Shown in pieces: positions 12,859 to 24,389 of a DNA stretch of 64,000 nucleotides. The stretch is taken from positions 5,022,001 to 5,086,000 of the forward strand of contig JAJQJQ010000004.1 of the NCBI GenBank assembly GCA_028622995.1, given 5' to 3'. Origin of the DNA: Panagrolaimus kolymaensis. Taxonomy: Eukaryota > Nematoda > Chromadorea > Rhabditida > Panagrolaimidae. Under the pieces are notes generated by a model. It saw nothing but the letters and a program-made list of their open reading frames with translations, searched no databases and was not told the origin of the DNA. Each line of letters starts with the position of its first letter. The first letter of the stretch is position 1. Both the position numbers and the translations under genes were made by a program.

Positions 12859-14228
12859 TTATGATGCTTGACGGAACATGAGACATGTTATTCCATTCTT
12901 TTCTGTTTCACAATATAATTCTGTATTAACAATATATGAAAATACTCCACTTGAACAAATTACATCAATTTTTCCACCAATTTCAGCAGCGCCAACTCGT
13001 TGAATTTGACGTTTAGCAATGGAAGTTTTTTCATGAATATTTTCATGAATGATTTTTTTCATTAATTCGGAATTACATTTTGGATCGGCAGTTGAAGTTG
13101 GGGCAGCGAGAGCTTTTTTCTTGTTGCTAGTGTATCCTCGATTAATTTCAGGATATGGTTCTTTAACATTTCCTACACCTGGATTTGCTCCAACATCTTC
13201 ATAAGCTGAATCTTCCTAAAAACGTTATTTAAGTTTAATGAAGTTGCAGTTGAGATAATTATATGGCTTACAGATGCGGGTGCAACTTGTTGAGGTGCAG
13301 TTTGAGCGGTTTGTTGTTGATCATATCCTTGACTTTCTTGTTCGGGTTGTTGTTGGGATTGTTGTTGTTGAGGGGCTAAAATCCTTTTATGCTTATAAAT
13401 AATTGTGATTTAGTTTAAGTCTTTTTACCTTGTACAGTTTCTTCAGTACCACTTTGTTCTGCAACAGGTTGATATTGTTGTTGAGGAACTAAAATAATGT
13501 AAAAATTATAAAACAATTTTTTTCCAAAGCTAAAAACAAACCTTGAGGTTGTTGTTGCTCTTGTTGTGGTTGGGGTTCTTGAGCGGGTGCAAATGATTGT
13601 TGTTGTTGGAATTGTTGCTGTTGTTGAGGAGCAGGTCCTTGTTGTTGTTGTTGTGGAACAAATTGTTGTTGTTGGGCTGGACCTTGAGCATATCCGCCAC
13701 CTTGTTGACCGCCTTGTTGTTGTGGAAGAGGTTGGGGTGGAAGGAATTGTTGTGGAGATTGAATAGGCAAATTTAATGATGGTAAAGCTTGTTGAGGAGC
13801 TTTTACATAACCTTGAGGGCCAGTAGCACCTTGAAGAACTGGACCTTGAGCAAATCCACCTCCAATGGGGCCACCAGAGAATCCGCCACCATTTCCATAT
13901 GCTGGAGCAGCATAACTACCTCCAGCTCCACCGAAACCACCTCCACATGATGGAGGAGGAGGACATGGAGGTGGAATGGGAGCAGCACATACTTGAGCTA
14001 CAGGTGCAGGGCAAGCTGGTGGAGGACTAGAGTGAGATAAAGTAAACTCGAAAAAATTAATAAAGAAAAGTAAATTGACTTACGCACAACCGCATCCACC
14101 ACCGCCACCTCCAGCTGGAGGGAATAAGAAACCCTAAAAATCGACAAAGGCTATGGCAAATTCGAAGGTTAAATAAAGCTTACTTGAACTATCGTAGCAA
14201 AAGACAAAAACACGACAAGCTTGAACAT
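12859..14228 (-). CDS. Ground-like domain secreted protein (GRL type)
   Basis: Nematode-specific secreted protein of the groundhog/ground-like group, Hedgehog-related in history, probably extracellular or cuticle-associated. Exons from the start: 14228-14184, 14133-14084, 14026-13542, 13488-13429, 13375-13272, 13215-12859; 366 residues. Residues 1-15 are a signal peptide. A Gly/Pro-rich, Cys-containing segment follows (about 20-90), then a long Gln/Pro-rich linker (about 110-245). The C-terminal domain (about 290-366) has the ground-like pattern: CNSELMKKII near its start, IDVICSSGVFSYIV, then YCE and a final Cys shortly before the end. The domain Cys residues are in place. The exact GRL subtype cannot be assigned. 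Confidence 0.9.
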
Positions 14229-15489
14229 TTTTATTCAAAACTAAAAAAACTCGATCTATTAGTTAACCAAATAATAATACGAATGAGGAAACACTTTTTC
14301 GTCAAAATAAAAAAATCTAAATCAAAGAAAAAAATTAAACTAATTATGAGTCAATGTATATAATTTTTACTTAGGATTTATACATAGAGAAGCTGAGACA
14401 TAACTCCGCCTTTAAAAAAAGTGTTTTAAAAAAACTTTATGATTCAAACCCGTTACGAAGCTGGAAGATCGACAATATTTTTTTGGATAGTGATGATACC
14501 CTCAGGGTCAAGTTTTCAATTGTTTTAAACTCTCCCGGATTTTTTTTATTTAAACCCCTTCAGGGCATTCAAAACTTACCCTTGACGAGATGAAGAAGAA
14601 GATGGTAAAGGTCAACCACAAGATAAATCTCTTCCCGCAACAAAGCGTCGTCACATCTTTCACGATGGATGTCGGAGGAGGCAAAGGAAAAGGCAATTGA
14701 CCGGTTTTTCCGAAAAAATGGGTAATCCTGTTTTTGAATTTTCTTTTTCTTTTCTTTTTCTTGACCACAGCAAATCCACAAACATATTCTTTTTTCACGG
14801 CGTCGTCGTCTTCCTTTTTACTTTATATTTTTCTTGAAATTAGCTTTTTTCATCATCATTCATTATAACATTTTTTTCTTCTTCATCGGCTGTTAATTTG
14901 GATATATAAAATTTTTACTAATAAAAAAAAAAATAAACGGGATAAACGAAAAAAAAATTATTTTTTTTTGCGTGGAAGATGAAACAACAAGTTTGTGGAT
15001 GGGATGAAACATCCATGCTACTGGAACTTACTAAATTTTATTTTTTGAATAAACAAATAAAGAAAAAATGAAGAGTTAATAAACGGTTGTAATTTTTTTT
15101 CTTCCGTTTTTTTTTGTATGTGAAGATTACGGAAGAAAAATAAAATTATGCATCTTGTTTTTCTTGTAGGCTGCTCTATTGGCTAATATTATTATTATTA
15201 CAAAATCTTTTTTTATCAAAACTTTTATGGTAGTCGTCAATGAGCAAAACACAAATTTTTTATAGGTATTGCAGAGGCAATAATAAGAAAAATAAGCATT
15301 ACCTCAAATAAGATTTTGCAAGAATGAAGATTTCAAAAATCCATTTAAAAAAAACAAACAAGTCTGGCAAATAATAATAATTTTAAAAATAACATATTTG
15401 TGAAAGCTTTTTAAAGATTTATTTTGAACAAATTTTAATTTGGTTATAAAAGATCTTTGAAACTTAAAGACCAAATAAATAAAGTGTCA
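14229..15489. other. Intergenic / upstream of the ground-like gene
   Basis: AT-rich, with the promoter region of the minus-strand ground-like gene at its left edge. Short open frames near 14550-14800 lack any domain or splice support. No RNA gene or repeat seen. Confidence 0.5.
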
Positions 15490-16110
15490 AAGTTGACTAA
15501 ACATTTTCAAAAGTTTTTTATATTAATTGGTTTTTTCGCAGCATTATTTTGCTGACACCTTTTTTTGCGGACATGTTTACCACATTTTTTTCAAGTTCAA
15601 AACGGCCACCACCACCAATTAATGTTCATTAAAAATGACGCTTCTTTTTGCAAAGTTACTTTTATTTCTTATCAATTTCCAAGACAAATAAATGTATGTA
15701 ATCGCCTTTAAAAGAGTAAATATTTAGTCAAGTTTTTGTCCTCCCGAAAAAGCTGCTTAAAGGCGTGGTGTTTTCAATTGTTATTAGAAAAAATACCATA
15801 AACTCTATCAATGTATGTCGATTCCTTTGGTTCATCAGTAGTATTTAAGCAGCTTCTTCAAGTACCCAAAAATCATCCTTCAAATTAACTTTGATACCAT
15901 TGAATTCACTCCTCAACTGTACCAAAAATGTTTGCATCTAATTCATTAAAATTTAATCAACAACAAATCCTTTGCGGTGAAGAAGATCTTTATCATCGAC
16001 CTGGCTCACTCTAAATGCTTACAAATATTTCGAATATGCTTTCTTCAAAACCATTGTCAATGCCTGCCTTCTTACTAAAATGTTCAAAAACTATTTTTAT
16101 TTTTACTTTT
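15490..16110 (+). repeat. Micro-ORF repeat unit, copy B
   Basis: Second copy of the unit at 9880. It shares the dyad (CGCCTTTAA near 15703, TTAAAGGCG near 15757), the TATA-like TATTTAAG at 15842-15849, the ORF at 15928 and about 90 bases of 3' flank. Its homology with copy C extends further upstream, including ACGGCCACCACCACCAATTA near 15600. Copy C lies in opposite orientation 1.3 kb away, so B and C form a large inverted pair around the gene at 16420. Confidence 0.8.
15928..16014 (+). CDS. Putative 28-residue micropeptide, copy B
   Basis: ATG in CAAAAATG context, 86 bases downstream of the TATA-like box. 28 codons ending QQQILCGEEDLYHRPGSL, the same C-terminus as copies A and C. The N-terminal third is more variable (copy C lacks one codon here, in frame). 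Function unknown; coding status rests on three-way frame conservation. Confidence 0.4.
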   Translation: MFASNSLKFNQQQILCGEEDLYHRPGSL

Positions 16111-16419
16111 AATTCGTAATTTTTTAACCATTTTTCATTTTTAAAAAGATAAAAATTTCTCTTTATAAAATCTTTGTATACACGACAAAAAAACATTGAA
16201 AGTTTATGGGTAAAGTAAAAAAAAATACATGAAAAAGTAAATGATTTTTGGCATATGTTACATTTTGTGTATGCTACCACAATCAACGAAAAAATTGAAG
16301 CAAAAAAATTTTCATAAGTTTTTTGTTTTCATTGTTTACCGCTTCAGCACTTTTGACTCAATAATTTTCATTCAATCATTTTCTCTCTGTTCTCTGTGAA
16401 TTTCGTCGTCAAAGAAAAA

Positions 16420-17124
16420 ATGAATGCTTTATTCTTCCTGTTTGTTGGTATATGTGCAAATTCAATAGCTGCTATTAAATCAAATGATACTGGTTGTAAA
16501 AATGGTTCACACGATTCTAAAGTTCCTTCAATTCATGCTATGTTAGTTCGTGATCGATATATTGCTAATGAAATGAGTTTTGATCCAGAATTTCCAATAG
16601 AAGAAAAAGCTATGAAATTGCCATATCCTCGTTTGATACGTATGCTTATTCAATTTAATGCTATAAATGGAAGTATGAAATCAAGAATATCGTTGGTTAA
16701 TAATGGTAAACCTGTCTTTGTAGTTCATATCAAAAATGTGAGTTCTTTAATAAATAAAAACAAACCAAAGCAATGGCGTTTTTAAATTTTAGGAAACTTT
16801 TTATTTGAATGCTAATGAAACGGATTGTAAACCTGATAAAGAATTGACGCGTCCACTTCGTGAACAATTTCTAAAGCTTGATTTCTACAAGGGTTATGTT
16901 CAAGTGAGTTTTCCACGATTTGTTATTTTTACTTTATTTTATTGAATTTTTAGGTGTCTCAAATTATTTTTCAAACTGGTAAAGGAGATCCAATAATAAA
17001 TGAAGAAGTTTACTGCGAATCTTATATGACTGATACAGAATACCCCATGAAAACGCCTGCTCTTCTTGTTGAAATTGAATGTGAAACAACAATCGTCAAA
17101 AAAATTCTTACAGAAAGTATGTAA
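16420..17124 (+). CDS. Unrecognised secreted protein, 199 residues
   Basis: Exons 16420-16737, 16793-16903, 16954-17124, joined in phase 0 at both introns. Residues 1-18 form a signal peptide (hydrophobic FFLFVGICANSIAA), so the product is probably secreted. The mature part has few Cys (one near 25, one in NETDCKPDKE, two near the C-terminus) and potential N-glycosylation sites (NGS, NDT, NET). I do not recognise the family. The ATG at 16420 lies after a run of A; an open frame upstream has no ATG. The gene sits between inverted copies B and C of the micro-ORF unit, which may matter for its history. Confidence 0.75.
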
Positions 17125-17485
17125 TAGCAGAACTTCCTTCAAAAGGGTAAAAATGGTTAAAATGGTTTATATGTATTTGATGTTAATATTATTATAATAA
17201 ATATGTTGTTTTAATGCGTTTTTTCACACATATGTATGTAATCGTAATTACAATAAAACACTCAATAGGATGCAGAAAGAAATGGGTAGTAAATATTTTA
17301 CACTTCCAATATTTTAGCTATTTGTTATGTATCCGATGGAGTTTTATTAAAAACGTTTATTATTAGCAGAAGATAAAAATCACAAAAAATTTAGGGGAAA
17401 ATAAAAATTGTTTTTGAACATTTTAGCACGAAGGCAGTCATTGCAATGGTTTTGAAGGAATGTTATTGGAAATATTTGTAAGCAT

Positions 17486-17569
17486 TTAGAGTGAGCCAGG
17501 TCGATGATAAAGATCTTCGCCGCCGCAAAGGATTTGTTGCTGATTGAATTTTAATGAAGAAGAAATCAT
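17486..17569 (-). CDS. Putative 27-residue micropeptide, copy C
   Basis: ATG in CAAAAATG context, 91 bases after the TATA-like box. 27 codons ending QQQILCGGEDLYHRPGSL. Relative to copy B it lacks exactly one codon in the N-terminal part, so the frame is kept. Its upstream region carries the TTAA MITE, so it may be expressed differently or not at all. Confidence 0.35.
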   Translation of the reverse strand: MISSSLKFNQQQILCGGEDLYHRPGSL

Positions 17570-17738
17570 TTTTGAAGAGAATAAATTTGAGGAATGAATT
17601 TAATGGAATCAAAGTTAATTTAAAGGATGAATTTTAGGTATTCGAAGGAGCTGCTTAAATACTACAGATGAACCAACGGAATGACATACATTGAGATAAA
17701 GTCTTCAAATAGAAAGATTGAAAACACCACGCCTTTAA

Positions 17739-17930
17739 AGGAACATAGCTATTTGATGCCTTTTTTCAAATTTCATTTTCCCGCAATTACCCGCAAGCGT
17801 AAAGATGAAGCGAGCTTTTTTCCGTGTAATACAGTAAACTTGCACGGAAAAAAGCTCGCTTCATCTTTACGCTTGCGGGTAATTGCGGGAAAATGAAATT
17901 TGAAAAAAGGCATCAAATAGCTATGTTCCT
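17739..17930. mobile_element. TTAA-flanked foldback MITE, copy 1
   Basis: 192 bases, almost wholly a perfect hairpin. Ends are AGGAACATAGCTATTTGATG and its complement; both flanks are TTAA (17735-17738 and 17931-17934). The uninterrupted sequence in copies A and B has a single TTAA at this place, so the TTAA duplication is proven by comparison inside the window. TTAA duplication is typical of piggyBac-type transposition. No ORF of its own. Confidence 0.93.
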
Positions 17931-18496
17931 TTAAGCTGCTTTTTTCGATCTAACTAAATATTTACTCTTTTAAAGGCGATTACATACATTTATTTGTCTT
18001 GGAAATTGATAAGAAATAAAAGCGACAGCGCAAAAAGTAGCGTCATTTTTAATGAACATTAATTGGTGGTGGTGGCCGTTTTGAACTTGAAAAAATTGTG
18101 GTAAACAACATGTTCTCAAAAATGGAGTCAGCATAATAAGGGTGCAAAAAACTTCCTGAAAATATTTAGTCAATTTTGATACATTATTTAGCCAACTATT
18201 CATATGATTTTAGAACCACGAATATTAAAGAATCTGGATTCAGATTTAAAAAAAGGAATCGATTTATGACTTTAAAATTCAAAGAAAAATCGATAAAAAC
18301 GAATCTCAAAAGTAATCAAGCAAAAAAATCAGGTAAAGCTTTATTTTGAATTTCGAGTCGCGACATTGATACCTTCCAATTTTAATAAAGGTCATCGATT
18401 TTCTTTCTTTACGCAACTCATTTACTCTCGATTAAATTCAAAGTAATTTAAATATGAAAATGAGAAATTGATTTATTTTAATTTTTCCTTTAAACT

Positions 18497-20268
18497 ATGC
18501 GATATCGAAAAAAGTTAAGTTTAAAAAAAGTTTTGATTTTTGTTTTTATTCTTACACTATTGTTTGTAATCCATTTTTTCTTTAAAAAGGTATAAACTTT
18601 TCGATATGGATTTTGATTACACTAAAAAGTGCTTTTTATTTTTTTATAGAAAATAGCCGAAGGAAATATTATTGTTACTAGTTTAACTTATTACAATGTT
18701 TCCAAATTGTGAGTCTTTAATTTTGAATCAAATGTTTTTTTTTGGATTCCATTTTTACTCCAAGAAAAAACCTTCCATATTTCAGTTATAAACCCAATAC
18801 CGCGGTATTGCTCTTTCGCGCCAAATATGATTTACTCAAAAAACCATTTCTTAAATGCATCTCAAAAAATGATAAAGGCGATTACATTGAAAGTATTACC
18901 ACTCCAAAATCTGCGTATACTGTAGTTATGCCATGTCAAATGCATACTTTTATAGCTCCATGCAAAGTTGTATCAAATCCAACAACATTTTATTTAACCA
19001 CCATTGATTCATCAAATACTCAAATGGCGGAAATTCCAATTCGATATGGAATAAATGAAAAATTACCCATTGTAAGTTGTTTGAATGCAATATTTTTTGC
19101 TGAAAAATGGCAAATTATTGCGTTGAGTATTGAATGGTACGCATATTTTGGAGTTAATCGACAAATATATTATTTTATTAGTGCTTTAAAAGAAATATAT
19201 GAAATGTTAAAGGTTAGTAAGACATTTTAAGGGCAAAAAAATTGAAACTAAACATTGCAACGTTTGATGTTTGAAACTCTTAGAAATCCTAAAAATAAAT
19301 ATTTTCCCCATCTGACTCAATTCCAGATTTATGAAAATGAAAAATTAATAAAAATCGAATATTTCACGGTACCAAATATTCCTGAAACCAATTCTCGTTT
19401 GCAATTAGACTATCACGACCAAGCTGGGGCTTTCAATGATTGTTATTTGAATTATCGAGAATCTGCAGAATTTATAATCGTTCATGATTCAGATGATTTA
19501 ATTTATTTAAATGGAAATAAATTTTATCCATTTTTTATTCAAACTTGGATCAATCAACCCAACACAGCTTTCATACATTTTATTTCAACTTTTGCTGAAG
19601 TTTATTCGAATAAAACTTTGGCTGAATTTGATATAAATTTGACAATGAAAACATTGAATTTATTACCAGTAAATGATCGAGGAAAATCTGTTTATAATAC
19701 AAGTTTAATTGAAACTGTTTGGTCACATCATTCAACATTTTTTAATTCCAAATTAAAACCCAAAATAATTCAAGATTATGAAGGAATGCAAATTCACGCA
19801 AGATATTTTTATGATTTTAATGAAACTCTTGCAAATGATATTGTAAGTTTTGTTTCAAAAAAGTAGCTAAAAACCATTAAAGCCCCCGACTTTGAAAACC
19901 ATTAACTAAACCCTTCCATTTTTTAGTCACTAATTTCAAAGCCACTAACAACGGACATATTTGAAATCAATAAAAACTTTCTTCAAAGAAAACATCTTCT
20001 TTTGAAATATCCAAATATTGCAAAAATGGAATCCAGCAATCGTTATTATGAAGCCATCGATAAATGCGTTCAAAGTATTGCGGGTCATAATGCTCCAATC
20101 ATTGGTTGTCGAACTCATTATGCTTGTAAAATTCCAAGATTTTATAATCTTCATTGCATTGAATCGAGGCAACGCTTTCACAAGCATGAATTGAGTGAAA
20201 GAGTAAATGTCTTTGTTGCACAAACTCGAGCCAAACCTGTGCTAAACTCAAATGGTTGCAGTCTTTAA
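18497..20268 (+). CDS. GT92 (DUF23) glycosyltransferase, possibly frame-broken
   Basis: Golgi type II membrane glycosyltransferase of the family strongly expanded in nematodes. Exons: 18497-18589, 18650-18708, 18786-19212, 19284-19842, 19927-20268; about 493 residues. Residues 12-29 are the single N-terminal membrane anchor. The catalytic region is recognisable from KLPIVSCLNAIFFAEKWQI, then an acidic VHDSDDLIY motif likely binding metal and sugar nucleotide, then CRTHYACKIPRFYNLHC. Oddity: the intron 19213-19283 has normal GT and AG ends but the join leaves the downstream frame one base off. Either the splice is non-canonical, a base is wrong, or the gene is a recent pseudogene. All other junctions are in frame and the exons hold no internal stops. 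Confidence 0.82.
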
Positions 20269-20483
20269 AGCTTAAACTTTATTTGTAACGTTTTTCATTG
20301 ATTTGGGTCATTACTAACTTTTACCAAGCAGAAGAATTTCAGAAAAATGTTGCAACATTGTAAATTAGAATATAGTTTAAACTTTAACAAAAACATTTAT
20401 TGAAACAGACAGAAAAAAATACAAAACAAACAAATCATAGCTTTTTAAACAAAAAATATAAATATTTTAAAAGATCATAAGGT

Positions 20484-22225
20484 TTAAGAAGCATCCCGGA
20501 AATAATCCTTAACAACTTTCTTCTTTTCTTTAACTTTTAACGCAGCGAGACCGTTGGTAATTTCATGAACTTCTTCATCGGAAACTTCTGCAGCAACTTC
20601 AACATTGGAAACTTCAGCATTGGAAACTACAGCAGCAAAGACATCGAAGGGAGTTTCTTCAACTTTATCATCGGAAACTTCTTCCACTTCAGGCTCGAAT
20701 GGATCTTCCAATGGTTCTGTAGGAATTTGATAGAAATGAGCTCGTTTTGCATTCACTTGATCAAGAGATGGACCAATTCCATGTTTGTGGTAATGAGCAG
20801 CTTCAGCAGCAGCAACAGTTTTGATAAATGGAAATTCTTCTTTTCTGAGGATACCATCGTAATAATCAGGAATTTCATCTAACTACAAAATGTACTATGA
20901 ATTAATTTTAGGAGCAGCAAAAAGCATCATACCCAACACATATCTAAACCATTATGAACAGCGAGAACGGTGAATGGAGTTTGAATTTCGCTTCCAAAAA
21001 TAGTATACCGTGGTCGAGCAAAACAGACCTGAAAAATAAGCAAGGATAAATGGAAAAAATGGGTTAAAGAAAAACATACTTCAACCCATTCTTTGTTATA
21101 AAATTCACAGTAAAGCGGAAAGTAAATACTGTGAAGCAATGGATGAGTTGAAATAAGATGTTTTTCATCAGCAATACCATCTTGAGGAGAAGGAATTTGT
21201 ACAACATCTCTAAGCTGAAAATCAAATTATATAAAGGCGATCCAATATAAAATTAAAAAAACTAACCAATATCATATTTTTGTCTTCACTTTGGTAAATC
21301 TTCATTGGTTCTGATTCTACTTCAAATGGCTTAACACTGCAGAGTTTTGTAACAATTTTGGGATTATATGCACACGTATACCATTTACCAATTTGTGGCT
21401 TTTGTTTCTTCATATTCTAAAAATAAAAAATAAAGTAATTAATTTTAAAAAAAACAACAAACATACTTCTGTTTGCCGAATTCCAACATAAGTGCATAAC
21501 CAATCCGTACGATGAGCGCAGAGAGCATAAGTTGTAGTAACTTTTCCTTCTCTCACCGTAGGAAGATAATTTATATAGCTTTTGAGATTTTGTGATGGAT
21601 CATACTCTATAGAATCGCCATTTGATTGATCAGGACACAAAAACCATTGAATTTGAGAATCAAAGGCACTCGTATATTCAGCTGGAAGAAGTTCGCGTCT
21701 AAAAAGAGAAAGATTTTAAAATGTTAAAGCAGTTTAAAAAAAAAGAAACTTACGGCTTGATAAAATAACATGAACCATCATTTTTCAATTGTCCATTAAT
21801 AGGTGAAGCAACTTGTTTGAATTTGCAACAATCAAAAATCGAACCAGCTGTTATAGTTATACCTTTTCCACTGATGGGAACCTAAAAAAAAAGACACTAA
21901 GTAAAAAGGTAATGTAAAAAACATACTCCAAAATCTTTATGACGAATAGTTCTAATAGGAGCATCAACATAATATTGCCATCGAGATTGTTCTTCAAGAA
22001 AGCCATTAACACGACCATTAAAATTCTTTTCAAAAGCTAAAGCACCGATCTAAAAAAATCAAAAAAATCAATAAATGTTAAAAGATAATAAAAAAAACTT
22101 ACTGTTAATTGACGTGGAATGGTAGTAATTTTTGTACCTTTAAGGCTTCGAAGAACTGAACTTTGAGGGGTTCGAGCAACACAAACCCAATGATCGATCG
22201 TTTCATGCGAATTTCGAACATCCAT
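20484..22225 (-). CDS. Unrecognised intracellular protein, 461 residues
   Basis: Eight exons: 22225-22103, 22049-21927, 21881-21754, 21698-21467, 21416-21267, 21214-21080, 21028-20933, 20882-20484; all phases agree. No signal peptide or membrane segment. The N-terminal three quarters is rich in aromatic residues and Cys (for example DHWVCVARTPQSS, WYTCAYNPKIV, PLYCEFYNKEWVEVCFARPR), suggesting a compact beta-rich fold. The last 60 residues are acidic with V/E/D repeats and end in a Lys cluster. I do not recognise the family. The ATG at 22225 follows a TTTCAG at about 22259, a plausible trans-splice acceptor; an upstream in-frame extension lacks an ATG. Confidence 0.8.
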
Positions 22226-24389
22226 ATTTGAGGATGAGATACACAACGATAACTGAAACTTTGATGAGACAGAAGTTTTTTTTTGTTTCAAAAAATGAAA
22301 GCTTTCAATAAAAAAATATTAAATGATTTAGAATGAAATGCGTCTACAGTAATAAAAAAAAAGGAATTTTCGTTTGAAGAATCAAAATTTTTGAAAGCTT
22401 TTTTTAAAATTTAAAGGTGAAAACAATTTTTTGCTTTTTTTTATTATCCAATGTTTGTTTATTTTGTTTTATTTTATCTGGTAATAATAACAACAACCAA
22501 GCTTATCGAAGTTGTTTGGCAATTTATAAAAAAAAACTTTTTTTTATGCGTATTCTTCCGGAAGTAAACTTCCTACGCTAAAGTCAACACCACCACCAAA
22601 TATGTAACAAATATAAAGGAGAGTAGTTTTTCCTCATATTTTTTTTCTTCGGGCTTTTGTCAATCTCATTTTGACTTTCTTTTTTTCTTTTTTTGCTTCA
22701 TCCATCCATTGTTCATATGTCCTTTCCTTTTTTTCTTTATATATAGCTCCATGAAAAATATATTTATTCGTTTGATGATGATGTTTTTTTCTTTCATATT
22801 ACTATTATATGTATTTTTTTTATTTTCGAGAATGGGTCAAAGTTTCTCATTGTTTCTTACTTAATTTTTTTTTGGGGTCCAAGAAAAAAGGAAAAAAATT
22901 GGAAAATAACTGAAGTTGAAGTCACATCCCAGGAGAGAGAAAAAAGCCACCACCATTCTTTTTTTTCTCAATTATCATTTTTTTGTTTCGTCGTTTCGTA
23001 AATTAGTCTTCCTTTTACTTACTTCATTGCCATTCAAATTTTTTTTTGGGAGAAGAAGAAAAGGAAAGTTAAAAATGGAGTTGATGACGATATTTAAAAA
23101 TATGTAAGTGTATTACAATTTTGTTTTGTTTTGTGAACGCTGCTGACTAAAAATGTTTTTAGACGTTTGCCTAAAAATAGTCGTCAAGTCGAAAGTTAAA
23201 TTACTCTTTCTCATTTCCATTATTATCCATTTTTGTTTTGTTCTTTTATGAAGTTTTTTTTCCTTTTTTTTCCATTGCTAAAAAATGAAGAAGATAGCTG
23301 CTTTCTTTTGGCTCACGTTGAAAAATGAAAAAAGAAGAAGAAAGAAGACTAATTAAATGCTCAAGGCACCTGACTGGACTGGTTAGTGGTAACTGTCATT
23401 TGTGATGCTTAAAAAAATTGAAAAAAATAAAAGTTTTTTTTTTCATGTCCTCCCTCACTTACTTACATATAAGCAAGGCGGAGCTTTCAACTTCATTTGT
23501 GGTGTTGCGCTAGCTAGTTGGAGTTGTTAGAAGCTGCTCAATTCTGAATATACATATGCATATTTTTTTTCTTCTTGCTTTCCTTCCTTGCATTTATTTG
23601 CAACAACTAAAAAAAAGGGAAGAAGAAAAATGCCGCAGCCGCCAAAAAGCTTTTTTCCTATCCTTTCCCGCTCGTTTTTTCTTTCCCGTCAAAGTGTCAT
23701 TTGCGAAGAATAAAAAAAAATAATGGACTAACTGGCCACCACCAAATAAAAGAAAAAAAGAATAAAAAGCTTTTGATGGTCGTCGGATCTATCAATTTAT
23801 TTAAGGCTTTTATAATGGTGATAATAATGAGTTGATAATGTTGTCACTTGGAGCCATGAACTTTTTTCTAAAGCTACTGTATCTTTTTTGATTATTGAAA
23901 TCAACAATGTTGTTGTTTTTTTCCTTGCAAATTTTAAACTTTATCATGTAAAATTTGTTTTTTTGGATTATTTTTCTTTTTTTCGATTCCCATTCTTATT
24001 AAAGGGCTAAACCATTATTTGAGTTTGCCGGGCCAGAATCCAAGATACTTCTTTTTCTATCAAAATTTATATTTTCTTTTTATTTAACGCCTCCTAGTTT
24101 TTATTTATCTGATCTTCATTTTTACTTACAGTATTTTGTCTCCAATTATTTAAAAAGCTGCCATCTTTAGAAACCACCGATATTTCCACTATTTCTAAAC
24201 CCCAAATGTGAACTTTCTCTACGTTCCTCATTTTTTAAATTAATCATATATGTGTAAATTTGAAATACGACAAAGTGTTATTGTCGTCAAATTATTTTTT
24301 ATTTTAATAATATTTCCATCCAAAAGTAAGCCAGCTAGCTTTTTCCATAGTTTTAATATAAAATCTTACTAAACATTTTTTTATTTTAG
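22226..24389. other. Non-coding; probable 5' part of the Ly-6-like gene
   Basis: AT-rich, pyrimidine-tract-rich DNA. A first exon with a signal peptide for the Ly-6-like gene should lie here or further left, but I could not find one whose phase matches the exon at 24390. An ATG with a GTAAGT donor at 23073-23099 does not fit that phase. Confidence 0.4.

Larger units (their letters stand above)
17430..18180 (-). repeat. Micro-ORF repeat unit, copy C, interrupted by a MITE
   Basis: Reverse-oriented third copy. Reading on the minus strand it has CGCCTTTAA near 17970, then the second dyad half near 17730, a TATA-like box at 17660-17653, and the ORF at 17569-17486. A 192-base TTAA foldback element (17739-17930) has landed in the second dyad half, so the dyad spacing has grown from about 40 to over 230 bases. 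Outside the insertion it is close to copy B. Confidence 0.8.

Noticed and set aside
14440..14540. Possible tRNA-like sequence with GATTCAAACCC
   Set aside because: No acceptor, D or anticodon stem could be paired around it.
17681..18203. Open frames crossing the MITE and its flanks
   Set aside because: They run through the hairpin arms and the reversed repeat unit; they are by-products of palindromic sequence.
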